Shown: positions 41,598 through 55,604 of the stretch, piece after piece | How the letters are laid out: each line of letters starts with the position of its first letter | Numbering within the stretch: the stretch's first letter is position 1 | Source: Stappia sp. TSB10P1A | GTDB lineage: Bacteria; Pseudomonadota; Alphaproteobacteria; Rhizobiales; Stappiaceae | Assembly (NCBI RefSeq): GCF_900185725.1 | Contig: NZ_FYAU01000018.1 | Coordinates: forward strand, 218,042 to 282,041 | Direction: 5' to 3' | DNA: 64,000 nt | Notes under the pieces: model-generated | The model's input: the letters and a program-made list of their open reading frames with translations, nothing else | Databases searched by the model: none | What the model was told of the DNA's origin: nothing | Made by a program: the position numbers and the translations under genes

Positions 41598-43067
41598 ATG
41601 CTTGCCGGCCTCATCTCCATCGACCGCTCCTCCGCCGTGCCCTTGCCCGAGCAGGTCTATCGCGCCCTGCGCGAGGCCATCGGTGCCGGGCGTCTGGCGG
41701 CGGGGGCGCGGCTGCCGTCCAGCCGGGCGCTGGCGGCAGCGCTCGGCATCTCGCGCAATTCGGTCAATGCGGCCTATGAACTGCTGGTGGCCGAAGGCAT
41801 CGTCACGGTGCGCGGCGGTTCGGTGCCGAAGGTTTCCGCCGCCGCCGGCACGCTGAGCGAGGGCGAGGCGCCGGCGATCGCCGCGCGGGCAGTCGCCCTG
41901 TCGGCGCGCGGACGGGCGATGAGCAGCGATCCCTGGTCGCGAACCGAGCGGCGGCGCGGCGGCAAGCTGGAACCGGGCACGCCGAGCCTCGACCGCTTTC
42001 CGGCCGACGACTGGGCGCGGACACTGCGCCGCGTCACCCGGCGCCTGCGCGGCGACGTGCTGAGCTATGGCGAGACGCGGGGCCTGCCCGAACTGCGGCG
42101 CGAGCTTGCCGCCTATCTGACGGCCGAGCGCGGCGTCCGGGCGACGCCCGAGCGCATCCTCGTCACCCCGTCGACCCAGGCGAGCCTCACCCTGCTGGCG
42201 AACAGCCTTGCCGATCCCGGCGAGGCGGCCTGGCTGGAGGACCCCGGCTATCTCGGCGCGCGCGCGGCCTTCACCGCCGCCGGGCTCGACATCGTGCCGA
42301 TGCCGGTCGATGCGGAGGGCGCCGATCCGCGCCGGGTCGCCGACCGGCGGCCGCCGCGGCTGATCTACGTCACCCCCTCGCATCAGTATCCCTTCGGCAC
42401 CCGCATGTCGCTGGCGCGCCGCGCGATGGTGCTGGAGGCGGCCCGGGCCTGCGGCGGGGTGGTGCTGGAGGACGACTACGACAGCGAGTTCCTGTTCTCC
42501 GGCCGGCCGCTCGCGGCGATGCAGGGGCTCGGGGCGGAAGGAGAGGTGATCTATCTCGGCACCTTCTCCAAGAGCATGCTGCCGGGCCTCAGGGTCGCCT
42601 ATATGGTGGTGCCGGAGCATCTCGCCGCCCCGCTGGCGGTGGCGCAGCGGGTGTCGGGAATGCTCGCCAATGTGACGACGCAGGCAGCGCTCGCCGAGTT
42701 CATCGCTTCGGGCCGCTACCGGGCGCATCTGCGGCGGGTGCAGCAGACCTGCGAGGCGCGGGGGCGGGATCTTGCGTCCGCCCTGCGGCAGCGGCTCGGA
42801 GATGCGGCGGACGTGCCGGACCCGGTCGGCGGGGTGCAACTGGCGCTGAGGTTTACCGCTGCGGTCGACGATCTTGCGGTGGCGGCACAGGTCAACGCGG
42901 CCGGCTTCAGCGTCGCGGCGCTGTCGCCCTATGGCATCGATTGCCGCCCCTGCGGCCTCGTCATCGGCTTTGCCGGGGCGCAGGAGGGCGAGGCGCAGGC
43001 CTGCGCCGAAGCGGTGGCGGGAGCAGTGGCGGGCGCGATCGCCGGCCCCGTGAAGCGTCACGCTTGA
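41598..43067 (+). CDS. MocR/PdxR-type regulator (GntR winged helix fused to class I aminotransferase)
   Basis: A 489-residue PLP-dependent regulator. Residues about 1-75 form the GntR winged helix (LPEQVYRALREAIGAGRLAAGARLPSSRALAAALGISRNSVNAAYELLVAEG). After a linker, residues about 115-480 form the aminotransferase-like domain, with the PLP-phosphate and Lys region GTFSKSMLPGLRVAY (Schiff-base Lys about 325) and LEDDYDSEFLFSG. Members control vitamin B6, GABA or D-Ala metabolism; no pdx or gab genes are adjacent, so the target is unknown. ATG 41598 follows GAGGA with 7-base spacing. Confidence 0.93.
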   Translation: MLAGLISIDRSSAVPLPEQVYRALREAIGAGRLAAGARLPSSRALAAALGISRNSVNAAYELLVAEGIVTVRGGSVPKVSAAAGTLSEGEAPAIAARAVALSARGRAMSSDPWSRTERRRGGKLEPGTPSLDRFPADDWARTLRRVTRRLRGDVLSYGETRGLPELRRELAAYLTAERGVRATPERILVTPSTQASLTLLANSLADPGEAAWLEDPGYLGARAAFTAAGLDIVPMPVDAEGADPRRVADRRPPRLIYVTPSHQYPFGTRMSLARRAMVLEAARACGGVVLEDDYDSEFLFSGRPLAAMQGLGAEGEVIYLGTFSKSMLPGLRVAYMVVPEHLAAPLAVAQRVSGMLANVTTQAALAEFIASGRYRAHLRRVQQTCEARGRDLASALRQRLGDAADVPDPVGGVQLALRFTAAVDDLAVAAQVNAAGFSVAALSPYGIDCRPCGLVIGFAGAQEGEAQACAEAVAGAVAGAIAGPVKRHA

Positions 43068-43095
43068 CCGCGGCGCCCGCGACGCCTACCAGTCG

Positions 43096-43498
43096 CGCGT
43101 CAGCCGGCTGGACGGCCGCTCCCGCAAGCGCGGAAACGCCGCGGGGGAGGAAAGTCCGGGCTCCACGGAAAAACGGTGCCGGGTAACGCCCGGCGGGGGC
43201 GACCCCAGGGAAAGTGCCACAGAAAGCAAACCGCCGCGGCTGCGGCCGCGGTAAGGGTGAAAGGGTGGGGTAAGAGCCCACCGCGCGACCGGCAACGGAA
43301 GCGGCACGGTAAACCCCACCGGGAGCAAAACCGAATAGGGGCGGCGCGGACCTCGCAAGGGGTCCGGCCCTTTCCAGGCCAGCCGCCCGGGTTGGTTGCG
43401 CGAGGCGCCCGGCAACGGGCGTCCCAGATGAATGGCCGTCACGTGCGGCAGCAATGCCGCGCCATACAGAACCCGGCTTACAGGCCGGCTGACACTTT
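43096..43498 (+). ncRNA. rnpB: RNase P RNA (class A)
   Basis: The conserved bacterial RNase P RNA core is visible: GGAGGAAAGTCCGGGCTCC (P4 5' strand and J region) near 43145, GAAAGTGCCACAGAAA near 43212, AAGGGTGAAAGGGTG near 43254, GGGTAAGAGCCCACC, and the 3' ACAGAACCCGGCTTA near 43466. The terminal helix P1 forms from GTCAGCCGGC (43099-43108) and GCCGGCTGAC (43484-43493), which sets the approximate ends. A T-rich stretch (43496 onward) follows as a probable terminator. It is the RNA subunit that matures tRNA 5' ends. Confidence 0.96.
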
Positions 43499-43598
43499 TC
43501 CTTTCTGACGATGAATACGGCGATGCCGGCGGGTGCTCCGGCACGGTGCGCGCGCCGGGACTCGGGGAAGCGAGGTCGCTTGAGGGACGCTCAAAGCG

Positions 43599-43864
43599 TT
43601 TCCGACAGGCCCTTGGCTCCCCGGTCCCGCATCTCCGCTTCGCTGCGTGCGGGATGACGAAAGGAGAGGGCGGCGCAGCGTGCGGGAGGGCGCGGGTAGA
43701 GGCCGTCACGCCTCATGCCTGCCGGGGTTGCCAATGGTTCCCGGCTCTCCGGCTTCGCCTGCGGCCGGGATGACGGCCTGAGAAACTGGCACTGTCTTGC
43801 CTCCCCCACCGAGGTCGCCCCGGGCAAGCGTGAGCGCGACCCGGGGGCCATTGGCTGCCAGAGC
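43599..43864. repeat. Second cluster of the dispersed intergenic repeats (copy B3 and inverted copy A3)
   Basis: Bases 43599-43669 match repeat B (shared core CGGTCCCGCATCTCCGCT, then GCGGGATGACGAAAGG), and 43735-43864 match repeat A in inverted orientation (GGCCATTGGCTGCCAGAGC at its right end). The same two units occur side by side at 23966-24680. The whole 880-bp gap between rnpB and mraZ (43499-44380) contains no supported gene; its right end is the mraZ promoter region. Confidence 0.8.
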
Positions 43865-44185
43865 GGTGATGAGGCGGCCGCAGTCTCCACGGCGTCCGGC
43901 CGTACGCCTGCAGACGCGGGAGAGGATGGTGCGAGCGGAACGACGGGACCTGCGCGAAGAGCAGACCGGCGGGGGCGGCCGGCGCGAAGGACAGGTCCGC
44001 CTGTGGGCAAGTCGCGCTATCCGCCGCGCGCGGCGGGGGAGAGCGGCGCGAAAGACCGCGAATCCGCTGGCTTGCAGGATGCGAGCCGTTGGCAACCCAA
44101 AATTAAGCTTAACGGTGGATAACTGTCGCACGGGGTTTTTGTGCAATGGCGGGGAGGGGGCGGAAACCATCGGATTCCATTGACC

Positions 44186-44220
44186 ACCCATAGGATCCCA
44201 TGATATCCCAAATCATCCCG
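44186..44220. promoter_or_regulatory. MraZ-box-like array: four 10-bp-spaced CCCA/CCCG units
   Basis: CCCA occurs at 44187, 44197 and 44207, and CCCG at 44217, exactly 10 bp apart; read on the minus strand these are TGGGA/TGGGT/CGGGA units with 5-base spacers. MraZ is known to bind direct TGGGN repeats with this spacing in its own promoter. The array lies 160 bp upstream of mraZ. It should be the autoregulatory operator of the dcw cluster. Confidence 0.75.
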
Positions 44221-44380
44221 TTTCGAGAGGCTGCAACGGGGCTCAAGCGGCTCACAATTCGACAGTGCGGGCCGACATGCGGTCGGGCCGCCGACGTTGC
44301 GTTACGCATCGGCGTTTCCAGGGATCGGGAGTTTGGTAGGGGCCGGGTGCGGCGCATCCGGCGATGGGGCGAGAGAATCG

Positions 44381-44848
44381 ATGTCCGGCTTCGTGTCGCA
44401 CTACACAAATCGACTCGACGCCAAGGGGCGGGTTTCCGTTCCGGCTCCCTTTCGCCAGACCCTCTCCCGCGACGGCTTCGAAGGCCTCTACTGCTTTCCC
44501 TCCCTGCATCAGATGGCCGTGGACGCGGGCGGGCACCAGCTCGTCGCGGAAATCCAGAAGCGGCTGGATGGGCTCGACACGCTGACCGAGGACCACGACG
44601 CCCTGTCGACGGCGCTGTTCGGCGCCAGCGAAACCCTGAAGATCGACGCCGACGGCCGGGTGATGCTCTCCGACATGATCCGCGAACATGCCGGGGTGAC
44701 GGACCAGATCACCTTTGTCGGCCAGGGCTACAAGTTCCAACTCTGGGAGCCGGAGCGCTTCCGCGCCCATCGCGCCGACGCCCAGAAGCGCGCCATGTCG
44801 GTGCTGTCCTCGGCCCGCGCGGGCTCAGGCTCGGGGGGCGGCCAATGA
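44381..44848 (+). CDS. mraZ: Transcriptional regulator MraZ
   Basis: A 155-residue MraZ with two AbrB-like half-domains: [25 protein letters not shown] (about 3-27) and the repeated [20 protein letters not shown] (about 86-105), each with the DxxGR motif. It forms a ring that binds spaced repeats and represses the dcw promoter. ATG 44381 is chosen because the family begins at this MSGF segment; GAGAG lies upstream. It is the first gene of the cell-wall/division cluster, and its stop overlaps the rsmH start (ATGATG). Confidence 0.95.
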   Translation: MSGFVSHYTNRLDAKGRVSVPAPFRQTLSRDGFEGLYCFPSLHQMAVDAGGHQLVAEIQKRLDGLDTLTEDHDALSTALFGASETLKIDADGRVMLSDMIREHAGVTDQITFVGQGYKFQLWEPERFRAHRADAQKRAMSVLSSARAGSGSGGGQ

Positions 44849-45864
44849 TGGCACAGCGCAAGGACGAGGCGGCGCCCCGCCATGTCCCGGTTCTCCTGAG
44901 CGAGGTGCTGGAGGCGCTCGGCGACGTGTCGGGCGCCACCGTCGTCGACGGCACCTTCGGCGCCGGCGGCTATAGTTCGGCGCTGCTCGACGCGGGCGCG
45001 CGGGTGATCGCCATCGACCGCGATCCCACTGCGATCTCCGGCGGGCAGGCGCTGGTCGCCCGGAGTGGCGGCCGGCTGACCCTGGTCGAGGGCCGGTTTT
45101 CCGCGCTCGATGCCCATGCGGCCGGGGCCGGGTACCCGCAGGTTGATGCGGTGGTGCTGGATCTCGGCGTCTCCTCGATGCAGCTCGACGAGGCGGAGCG
45201 GGGCTTCTCCTTCCGCCATGACGGGCCGCTGGACATGCGCATGGAAGCGCGCGGGCTGTCGGCAGCGGATGTCGTCAACACCCTGCCGCAGCGCGATCTG
45301 ACCCGCCTCATCGGCATCCTGGGCGAGGAGCGGCGTGCCTCCGCCGTCTCGCGCGCCATCGCCGAGCGGCGCCAGGAGCGCCCCTTCGAGCGCACGGCGG
45401 ACCTTGCCGCCGTGGTCGAGAAGGTGGTCGGGCGCTCGTTCAAGGGCAAGCAGATCCATCCGGCGACGCGGACCTTCCAGGCGCTGCGCATCTATGTGAA
45501 CCGGGAACTCGGCGAAGTCGTCGATGCGCTGGCCGCGGCCGAGCGGGCGCTGAAGCCGGGCGGGCGGCTCGTCGTCGTCACCTTCCACAGCCTGGAAGAC
45601 CGGATCGTCAAGAAATTCATCGCCGAGCGCAGCCGCACCCGCGCCGGCGGGTCCCGCCACATGCCGGACCTGGATGTGCCGCCGGCGACGTTCGAGCCGA
45701 TCCATCGCGGCGCGGTGGAGCCGGGCGAGGCCGAGACTGCCGCCAACCCGCGCGCGCGCTCGGCCAAGCTGCGCGCCGCCCGCCGCCTCGATGCCCCCGC
45801 ACGCGAAGTCGACCCCCGCGACCTCGGCGCCCCGTCGGTCGCCGCGCCGGTCGGGGAGGAGTAA
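44845..45864 (+). CDS. rsmH: 16S rRNA (cytosine1402-N4)-methyltransferase RsmH
   Basis: A 339-residue SAM-dependent methyltransferase that N4-methylates C1402 in the ribosomal decoding centre. Motif I is [19 protein letters not shown] (about 33-51), and [29 protein letters not shown] and [14 protein letters not shown] follow. The start is the ATG overlapping the mraZ stop (44845); a second ATG directly follows. It is a normal dcw member. Confidence 0.96.
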   Translation: MMAQRKDEAAPRHVPVLLSEVLEALGDVSGATVVDGTFGAGGYSSALLDAGARVIAIDRDPTAISGGQALVARSGGRLTLVEGRFSALDAHAAGAGYPQVDAVVLDLGVSSMQLDEAERGFSFRHDGPLDMRMEARGLSAADVVNTLPQRDLTRLIGILGEERRASAVSRAIAERRQERPFERTADLAAVVEKVVGRSFKGKQIHPATRTFQALRIYVNRELGEVVDALAAAERALKPGGRLVVVTFHSLEDRIVKKFIAERSRTRAGGSRHMPDLDVPPATFEPIHRGAVEPGEAETAANPRARSAKLRAARRLDAPAREVDPRDLGAPSVAAPVGEE

Positions 45865-45868
45865 GCCC

Positions 45869-46225
45869 ATGAGCCGCTATACCAACGTCATCCTCGCCAT
45901 CGGCGTCCTGGCCGCCGCCGCGGTCGTCTACGAGATGAAGCATGACGCGGAGCGCTCCGCCGAGCATGTCGCCGCCCTGCAGCGGCAGATCCAGGAGGAG
46001 CGCTCGCAGCTTCAACTGCTGCGCGCCGAATGGAGCCTGCTCAACGACCCGAGCCGCCTGCAGCGCCTGGTCGAGCGCTACAACGAGCATCTGCAATTGC
46101 AGCCGCTCTCGGTGGAGCAGATCACCCGGATCGAGGACGTGCCGGTGAGGCCGGTGCAGCTCGAGCCGATCAACAGCAACGTGACGCTTGGCGGCTATGC
46201 CGGCACGTCACCAACGGTTCGCTAG
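45869..46225 (+). CDS. ftsL: Cell division protein FtsL
   Basis: A 118-residue bitopic membrane protein: a very short cytoplasmic N-terminus, one transmembrane helix (about 6-22, VILAIGVLAAAAVVYEM), then a periplasmic coiled coil (SAEHVAALQRQIQEERSQLQLLRAEWSLLNDPSRLQRL). FtsL links FtsB and FtsQ to FtsI-FtsW septal synthesis. Identification relies on size, topology and position between rsmH and ftsI, since the family is poorly conserved. ATG 45869 follows GGGGAGGAG; the longer upstream frame overlaps rsmH and is rejected. Confidence 0.9.
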   Translation: MSRYTNVILAIGVLAAAAVVYEMKHDAERSAEHVAALQRQIQEERSQLQLLRAEWSLLNDPSRLQRLVERYNEHLQLQPLSVEQITRIEDVPVRPVQLEPINSNVTLGGYAGTSPTVR

Positions 46226-46234
46226 GGGGCGAGG

Positions 46235-47947
46235 ATGGCGATCAGCGATCAGCCCGTCTCCTTCCTGCAGCGCCGCAGCGTCGGCGAACGGCACGTGCCG
46301 CGCGGCCCCTCGACGCGGGCGGTGCGCGCCCGCGTGCACATGGCGATGGCGGTGTTCGCACTGGCCTATCTGGCGATCGGCGGCCGGCTGGTGATGCTGG
46401 GGCTGAGCGAGGAGGCGAAGTCGGCCTCCTATCTGTCGGCGCAGGACAGCGTCGCCGCCTCCCGCCCCGACCTCCTGGACCGCAACGGCGAGATCCTGGC
46501 GACCGACATCAAGACCGCCTCGCTGTTCGCCGAGCCGCGCAAGATCCTCGACGTCGACGAGGCGCTGGAAGGCATCGCCAGCGTGCTGCCGGAGCTGGGC
46601 ACCGACTCGGTGCGCCGGAGGCTGGCCAGCAAGGCCGGCTTCATCTGGCTGAAGCGCGAACTGACCCCGCGCCAGCGCCAGCAGATCCACGATCTCGGCA
46701 TCCCGGGCATCAGCTTCCTGGAGGAGAACAGCCGCTTTTATCCGGGCGGGCCGACGGCCGGCCATATCGTCGGCTCGGTCAATGTCGACAACCAGGGCAT
46801 TTCCGGCATGGAACTGGCCGTCGACCGGGCCTGGCTCGGCGACCTGCGCGAGCTCGGCTTCGCCAGGGGGCGGCCGATGGAGCCGGTGAGGCTGTCGGTC
46901 GACCTGCGGGTGCAGCATGTGGTGCGCGACGAGCTGGTGAAGGCGATGGAGCGCTACCGGGCGATCGCCGGCGTCGGCATCATTCTCGACGCGGAGACCG
47001 GCGAGGTCGTCGCCATGTCGTCGCTGCCGGACTTCGATCCCAACGACCGCGCCCAGGCGCTGGAGAAGGATCGCATGAACCGCGCCTCCGGCGGCGTCTA
47101 TGAGATGGGCTCGGTGTTCAAGGGCTTCACCGTCGCCATGGCGCTGGACAGCGGCCGGGTGACGATGAACGACAGTTTCGACGCCTCGCGGCCGCTGCGG
47201 GTCGGCGGGCGGACGATTAACGACTTCCACGGCAAGGGGCGGATCCTGTCGGTCGCCGAGACCTATATCTACTCCTCCAACATCGCCACCGCCAAGATGA
47301 TGCTGGCGGCCGGCATCGACCGGCAGAAGGAATTCCTGGAGCGCATCGGGCTGACCAGCCGGCTGCAGACCGACCTGCCGGAAGTGGCGACGCCGCTGTT
47401 GCCGCCGCGCTGGAACGAGCTGGCGGCGATCACCATCTCCTTCGGCCACGGCATTTCGGTGACGCCGCTGCAGACGGCGGTGGCGACCGCTGCGCTGGTC
47501 AATGGCGGCCGGCTGATCCCGCCGACCTTCCAACCGCGCTCGCGCGAGGAGGCGGAGAAGCTTGCCAAGCAGGTAATCTCGCCGAGGACCAGCGAGATCA
47601 TGCGCTACCTGTTCCGCCTCAACGTGCTGAACGGCTCCGGCCGCCGCGCCGAAGTGCCCGGCTATGTGGTCGGCGGCAAGACCGGAACGGCGGAAAAGAT
47701 CGAAAACGGCCGCTACGTATCCAACAAGCGCCGCAATTCTTTCCTTTCTGCCTTCCCGATGGACAACCCGCGTTACGTGGTCCTCGTCGTGCTGGACGAG
47801 CCCAAGCCGGAGCGCGAGGGCGTCGCCGCCACTGCGGGCCTCAACACCGCCCCTGTCACCTCGGCCATCATCCGGCGGGTCGCCCCGATGCTGGGAGTGT
47901 TGCCGAAGTTCGGAGACAAGACGGAGACCGTATCGATTTCCTACTGA
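46235..47947 (+). CDS. ftsI: Septal peptidoglycan transpeptidase FtsI (PBP3)
   Basis: A 570-residue class B penicillin-binding protein. After a cytoplasmic tail, one TM helix (about 37-57) is followed by the pedestal domain (RPDLLDRNGEILATDI) and the transpeptidase domain. Active-site motifs are SVFK (nucleophile Ser about 293), SSN (in YIYSSNIATAK) and KTG (in GGKTGTAEK, Lys about 482). It cross-links septal peptidoglycan with the FtsW polymerase encoded downstream. ATG 46235 follows a G-rich ribosome site, 9 bp after ftsL. Confidence 0.96.
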   Translation: MAISDQPVSFLQRRSVGERHVPRGPSTRAVRARVHMAMAVFALAYLAIGGRLVMLGLSEEAKSASYLSAQDSVAASRPDLLDRNGEILATDIKTASLFAEPRKILDVDEALEGIASVLPELGTDSVRRRLASKAGFIWLKRELTPRQRQQIHDLGIPGISFLEENSRFYPGGPTAGHIVGSVNVDNQGISGMELAVDRAWLGDLRELGFARGRPMEPVRLSVDLRVQHVVRDELVKAMERYRAIAGVGIILDAETGEVVAMSSLPDFDPNDRAQALEKDRMNRASGGVYEMGSVFKGFTVAMALDSGRVTMNDSFDASRPLRVGGRTINDFHGKGRILSVAETYIYSSNIATAKMMLAAGIDRQKEFLERIGLTSRLQTDLPEVATPLLPPRWNELAAITISFGHGISVTPLQTAVATAALVNGGRLIPPTFQPRSREEAEKLAKQVISPRTSEIMRYLFRLNVLNGSGRRAEVPGYVVGGKTGTAEKIENGRYVSNKRRNSFLSAFPMDNPRYVVLVVLDEPKPEREGVAATAGLNTAPVTSAIIRRVAPMLGVLPKFGDKTETVSISY

Positions 47948-47995
47948 CCGGATCGCCTGGCGGCGGGGTCGCACCAAAGCCGCCTTGAGGTTCCC

Positions 47996-48027
47996 ATGAC
48001 GACGCACAACGGATATTGGCGCAGGAT

Positions 48028-48037
<10 letters not shown>
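47996..48037 (+). other. Possible 13-codon leader ORF overlapping the murE-murF start
   Basis: An ATG at 47996, preceded by TTGAGG, opens a short frame (MTTHNGYWRRICC) whose TGA stop (48035) lies just past the murE-murF ATG at 48028. The fused gene itself has only AGGA immediately at its start. Translational reinitiation from this leader is one explanation; the coding case rests on the ribosome site alone. Confidence 0.3.
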
Positions 48038-51933
<3,896 letters not shown>

Positions 51934-51946
51934 GAACGCTGTATCG

Positions 51947-53032
51947 ATGCTTTATTTCCTCGTCGCGTTTTCCGACCAGTTCTCGGCGCTGAACGTGTTC
52001 CGCTACATCACGTTCCGCACCGGCGGTGCCATCATGACGGCGCTGCTGTTCATCTTCCTGTTCGGGCCGATGATCATTTCCTCGCTGCGCCTGCGCCAGG
52101 GACACGGCCAGCCGATCCGCGCGGACGGGCCGCAGAGCCATCTGCTGACCAAGAAGGGCACGCCGACGATGGGCGGCCTGATGATCCTGTCGGGGATGAT
52201 CGTCGCGACGCTGCTGTGGGCGAACCTCGCCAATCCCTATACCTGGATCGTGCTCGGCGTGACGGTCGGCTTCGGCGCCATCGGCTTCTACGACGATTAT
52301 CTCAAGGTCACCAAGGCGACGGACAAGGGCTTCAGCGGCCGCAGCCGGCTGGGGCTGGAATTCGTGATCGCGGGCTTCGCCGCCTGGTGCGTGACGCTGC
52401 TGGAAGTCGGCGCGCACGGCACCTCGATCGGCTTTCCCTTCTTCAAGGACCTGGCGTTCAACCTCGGCCTGTTCTTCGTTCCCTTCGCCGCCTTCGTGAT
52501 GGTCGGGGCGGGCAATGCGGTGAACCTGACCGACGGTCTCGACGGTCTCGCCATCGTGCCGGTGATGATCGCCTCGGCCTCGTTCGGCCTGATCGCCTAT
52601 CTGTCGGGCAACGCGGTCTTCGCCGAATATCTGCAGATCCACCACGTTCCCGGCACCGGCGAACTGGCGGTGCTGTGCGGCGCGGTGATCGGCGCGGGTC
52701 TCGGCTTCCTGTGGTTCAACGCCCCGCCGGCGGCGATCTTCATGGGCGACACCGGCTCGCTGGCGCTCGGCGGCATGATCGGCGCCATCGCGGTGGCGAC
52801 CAAGCACGAGATCGTGCTGGCGATCATCGGCGGGTTGTTCGTGCTGGAAGCGGTTTCGGTGATCGTGCAGGTCGCCTCGTTCAAGCTCACCGGCAAGCGC
52901 GTCTTCAAGATGGCGCCGATCCACCATCATTTCGAGCATCTCGGCTGGACCGAAAGCCAGGTGGTGATCCGCTTCTGGATCATCGCCGTGGTTCTCGCCC
53001 TGGTCGGCCTCGCGACGCTGAAGCTGAGGTGA
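51947..53032 (+). CDS. mraY: Phospho-MurNAc-pentapeptide transferase MraY
   Basis: A 361-residue, ten-helix inner-membrane enzyme that transfers phospho-MurNAc-pentapeptide to undecaprenyl phosphate, making lipid I. Conserved regions include [69 protein letters not shown] and [13 protein letters not shown] with the His-rich loop. The product of the preceding MurF domain is its substrate. It starts 13 bp after the murE-murF stop, with AGGAA upstream. Confidence 0.97.
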   Translation: MLYFLVAFSDQFSALNVFRYITFRTGGAIMTALLFIFLFGPMIISSLRLRQGHGQPIRADGPQSHLLTKKGTPTMGGLMILSGMIVATLLWANLANPYTWIVLGVTVGFGAIGFYDDYLKVTKATDKGFSGRSRLGLEFVIAGFAAWCVTLLEVGAHGTSIGFPFFKDLAFNLGLFFVPFAAFVMVGAGNAVNLTDGLDGLAIVPVMIASASFGLIAYLSGNAVFAEYLQIHHVPGTGELAVLCGAVIGAGLGFLWFNAPPAAIFMGDTGSLALGGMIGAIAVATKHEIVLAIIGGLFVLEAVSVIVQVASFKLTGKRVFKMAPIHHHFEHLGWTESQVVIRFWIIAVVLALVGLATLKLR

Positions 53033-53036
53033 GGCG

Positions 53037-54437
53037 ATGATCGCGGTCAGCGGGTTCAAGGGCAGCCGTGTTGCGGTCTTCGGTCTCGGCGGATCCGGAC
53101 TGGCGACGGCGCGCGCACTTGCCGCCGGCGGCGCGGTGCCCGTGTGCTTCGACGACGGCGAGGCCGGGCGCGAGGCTGCGCGCAAGGCGGGGCTCACCGT
53201 TGCGGACCTGCGCCAGGAGGACTGGTCGCGGATCGCCGCCTTGGTGCTGGCGCCGGGCGTGCCCCTGACCCATCCGCGCCCGCACTGGAGCGTGGAGCTT
53301 GCCCGCGGCCATGGCGTCGAGGTGATCGGCGATGTGGAGCTGTTCCTGCGCGAGCGGCGGCGGACCGCTCCGGACGCGCCGCTGGTCGCCATCACCGGCA
53401 CCAACGGCAAGTCGACGACGACGGCGCTGATCGCCCATATCCTGACCTCGGCCGGGCGCGATGCCCAGATGGGCGGCAATATCGGCGTGCCGATCCTGGA
53501 GCTGGCGGCGCCCTCGCCCGCGCGCATCCATGTCATCGAGTGCTCGTCCTACCAGATCGACCTTGCGCCCTCGCTCGACCCGTCGGTCGGCATCCTGCTC
53601 AACATCACGCCGGACCATCTCGACCGGCACGGCACGCTGGAGCACTACGCCAGCGTCAAGGAACGGCTGATCGCCGGGAGCCGGCTCGCCGTGGTCGGGA
53701 TCGACGATCAGCACAGCGTGGCGGTCGCCGAGCGGGCGGCGCGCGCCGGCACGCCCGTGCGGCGGATCAGCGCCCGCCATCCGGTGGCGGACGGCGTCCA
53801 CGCGGAGGGCAGCGTGCTATGGCTGGACGAGGGCGGCGCGCAGAGCGTGTTTGTCGATCTGGCGCCGATCCTGTCGCTGCGCGGCGCGCACAATGCGCAG
53901 AATGCCTGCGCGGCCATCGCCGCCTGCCGGGCGCTGGGGCTGCCCGCGGATGAGATCCGCGCGGGGCTCGCCAGCTTTCCCGGCCTTGCCCATCGCATGG
54001 AGATGGTGGCGCGCGCCGGGCGGGTGCTGTTCGTCAACGACAGCAAGGCGACCAATGCCGATGCGGCCGAGCGGGCGCTGGCGAGCTATGGGCGGATCTA
54101 CTGGATCGCCGGCGGGCGGGCCAAGACGGGGGGCATCGACAGCCTGCGGCCGTGGTTCGACCGGATCGCCAAGGCCTATCTGATCGGCGAGGCGGCGCAG
54201 GACTTTGCCGCGACGCTGGCCGGCCATGTCGAGACGGAGATGTCCGGCACGCTGGCGGCGGCGGTTGCCGCGGCGGCGCGCGATGCGGCACGCGACGGGG
54301 CGGACGAGCCGGTGGTGCTGCTGTCGCCGGCCTGCGCCTCCTTCGACCAGTTTCCCAATTTCGAGGCCCGGGGACGGGCATTTGCCGAGGTCGTCCGCGG
54401 GATCGTCCCGCAACAGACCGGACAGGAGATCGCGTGA
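53037..54437 (+). CDS. murD: UDP-MurNAc-L-alanine:D-glutamate ligase MurD
   Basis: A 466-residue cytoplasmic Mur ligase that adds D-Glu to UDP-MurNAc-L-Ala. Visible are the N-terminal Rossmann loop [13 protein letters not shown], the ATP P-loop [14 protein letters not shown] (about 118-131), the metal/Lys region, the [17 protein letters not shown] motif and the C-terminal [17 protein letters not shown]. It begins 4 bp after mraY. Its stop overlaps the ftsW start (TGATG). Confidence 0.97.
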   Translation: MIAVSGFKGSRVAVFGLGGSGLATARALAAGGAVPVCFDDGEAGREAARKAGLTVADLRQEDWSRIAALVLAPGVPLTHPRPHWSVELARGHGVEVIGDVELFLRERRRTAPDAPLVAITGTNGKSTTTALIAHILTSAGRDAQMGGNIGVPILELAAPSPARIHVIECSSYQIDLAPSLDPSVGILLNITPDHLDRHGTLEHYASVKERLIAGSRLAVVGIDDQHSVAVAERAARAGTPVRRISARHPVADGVHAEGSVLWLDEGGAQSVFVDLAPILSLRGAHNAQNACAAIAACRALGLPADEIRAGLASFPGLAHRMEMVARAGRVLFVNDSKATNADAAERALASYGRIYWIAGGRAKTGGIDSLRPWFDRIAKAYLIGEAAQDFAATLAGHVETEMSGTLAAAVAAAARDAARDGADEPVVLLSPACASFDQFPNFEARGRAFAEVVRGIVPQQTGQEIA

Positions 54438-55594
54438 TGGTCAGCCGTGCCGATCGAAGCCCCTTCGCCGAATGGCTTTGGACCGTCGACCGCCTGCTGG
54501 TCGCCGGGTTCATCGTGCTGATGATCGGCGGCATCGTGCTGTCCTTCGCGGCGAGCCCGGCGGTCGCCGAGCGGCTCGGCATCGACAGCTATCACTTCAT
54601 CAAGCGGCAGGCCTTCTTCCTGGTGCCGGCGCTGGCCCTGATGCTGGCGATCTCGGCGCTGAGCCCGCGCTATGTGCGCCGCGCCGCGCTGCTGCTGTTC
54701 ATCCTCTCCATGGTGCTGATGGTGGCGACGCTGTTCATCGGCATGGAGGCCAAGGGCGCGCGGCGCTGGATCAACATGCTCGGCTTCTCGATCCAGCCCT
54801 CGGAGTTCCTGAAGCCGGCGCTGATCGTGCTGGCCGCCTTCCTGATGGCGGAGGGCGGGCGGCGGCCGGAAGTGCCCGGCACGCTGCTGTCGACGCTGCT
54901 CTTCGTGATGTCGGCGGCGCTGCTGGTCGCGCAGCCGGACTTCGGCCAGACCATGCTGATCGCGCTGGTCTTCGCGGCGCTGATCTTCCTGAACGGGTTG
55001 TCGTGGCTCGCCATCGTGCCGCTCGGCGTGCTCGGCCTCGGCGGTCTCGTCTCCGCCTATATGATGCTGCCGCACGTGCAGAGCCGCGTCGACCGCTTCC
55101 TCGATCCGGGCGCCGGCGACACCTACAATATCGACCGCGCCATCGAGGCCTTCGTGTCGGGCTCGTGGTTCGGCCGGGGGCCGGGCGAGGGCACGATCAA
55201 GCGGATCCTGCCGGAAAGCCATACCGACTTCATCTTCGCGGTGGCAGCCGAGGAATTCGGCATCGTCGTCTGCCTGCTCTTGCTGCTGGTCTTCGCCTTC
55301 GTGGTGCTGCGCGGCCTGCGCCACGCGGCGCAGGACAGCGATCCGTTCGGGCGTCTGGCGACGGCCGGGCTGATCGTGCTGTTCGGCATCCAGGCGGGCA
55401 TCAACATGGCGGTGAACCTCAACCTGATGCCGGCCAAGGGCATGACCCTGCCGTTCATCTCCTATGGCGGCTCGTCGCTGCTGGCGATGGCGATCTCGAT
55501 GGGCTTCGTGCTGGCGCTGACCCGCCGGCGGCCGCAGGCCTCGCGCTCCGACAGCGTGGTGGTGTCGCGCCTGTCTCCAGCGCATCTGTCGTGA
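54437..55594 (+). CDS. ftsW: Septal peptidoglycan polymerase FtsW (SEDS family)
   Basis: A 385-residue SEDS glycosyltransferase with about ten transmembrane helices, which polymerises lipid II at the septum together with FtsI. Recognisable are KGARRWINMLGFSIQPSEFLKPALIV, VAQPDFGQTMLI with the conserved Asp region, SGSWFGRGPGEGTIKRILPESHTDFIFAVAAEEFG and LPFISYGGSSLLAMAISMG. Its ATG shares a base with the murD stop, so translation is coupled. Confidence 0.96.
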   Translation: MVSRADRSPFAEWLWTVDRLLVAGFIVLMIGGIVLSFAASPAVAERLGIDSYHFIKRQAFFLVPALALMLAISALSPRYVRRAALLLFILSMVLMVATLFIGMEAKGARRWINMLGFSIQPSEFLKPALIVLAAFLMAEGGRRPEVPGTLLSTLLFVMSAALLVAQPDFGQTMLIALVFAALIFLNGLSWLAIVPLGVLGLGGLVSAYMMLPHVQSRVDRFLDPGAGDTYNIDRAIEAFVSGSWFGRGPGEGTIKRILPESHTDFIFAVAAEEFGIVVCLLLLLVFAFVVLRGLRHAAQDSDPFGRLATAGLIVLFGIQAGINMAVNLNLMPAKGMTLPFISYGGSSLLAMAISMGFVLALTRRRPQASRSDSVVVSRLSPAHLS

Positions 55595-55604
55595 GCGGGG
55601 AACG

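Noticed and set aside
45674..45868. N-terminally extended FtsL
   Set aside because: The extension overlaps rsmH in another frame and is Arg/Pro/Ala-rich; ATG 45869 has a strong GGAGGAG site and gives a normal FtsL.
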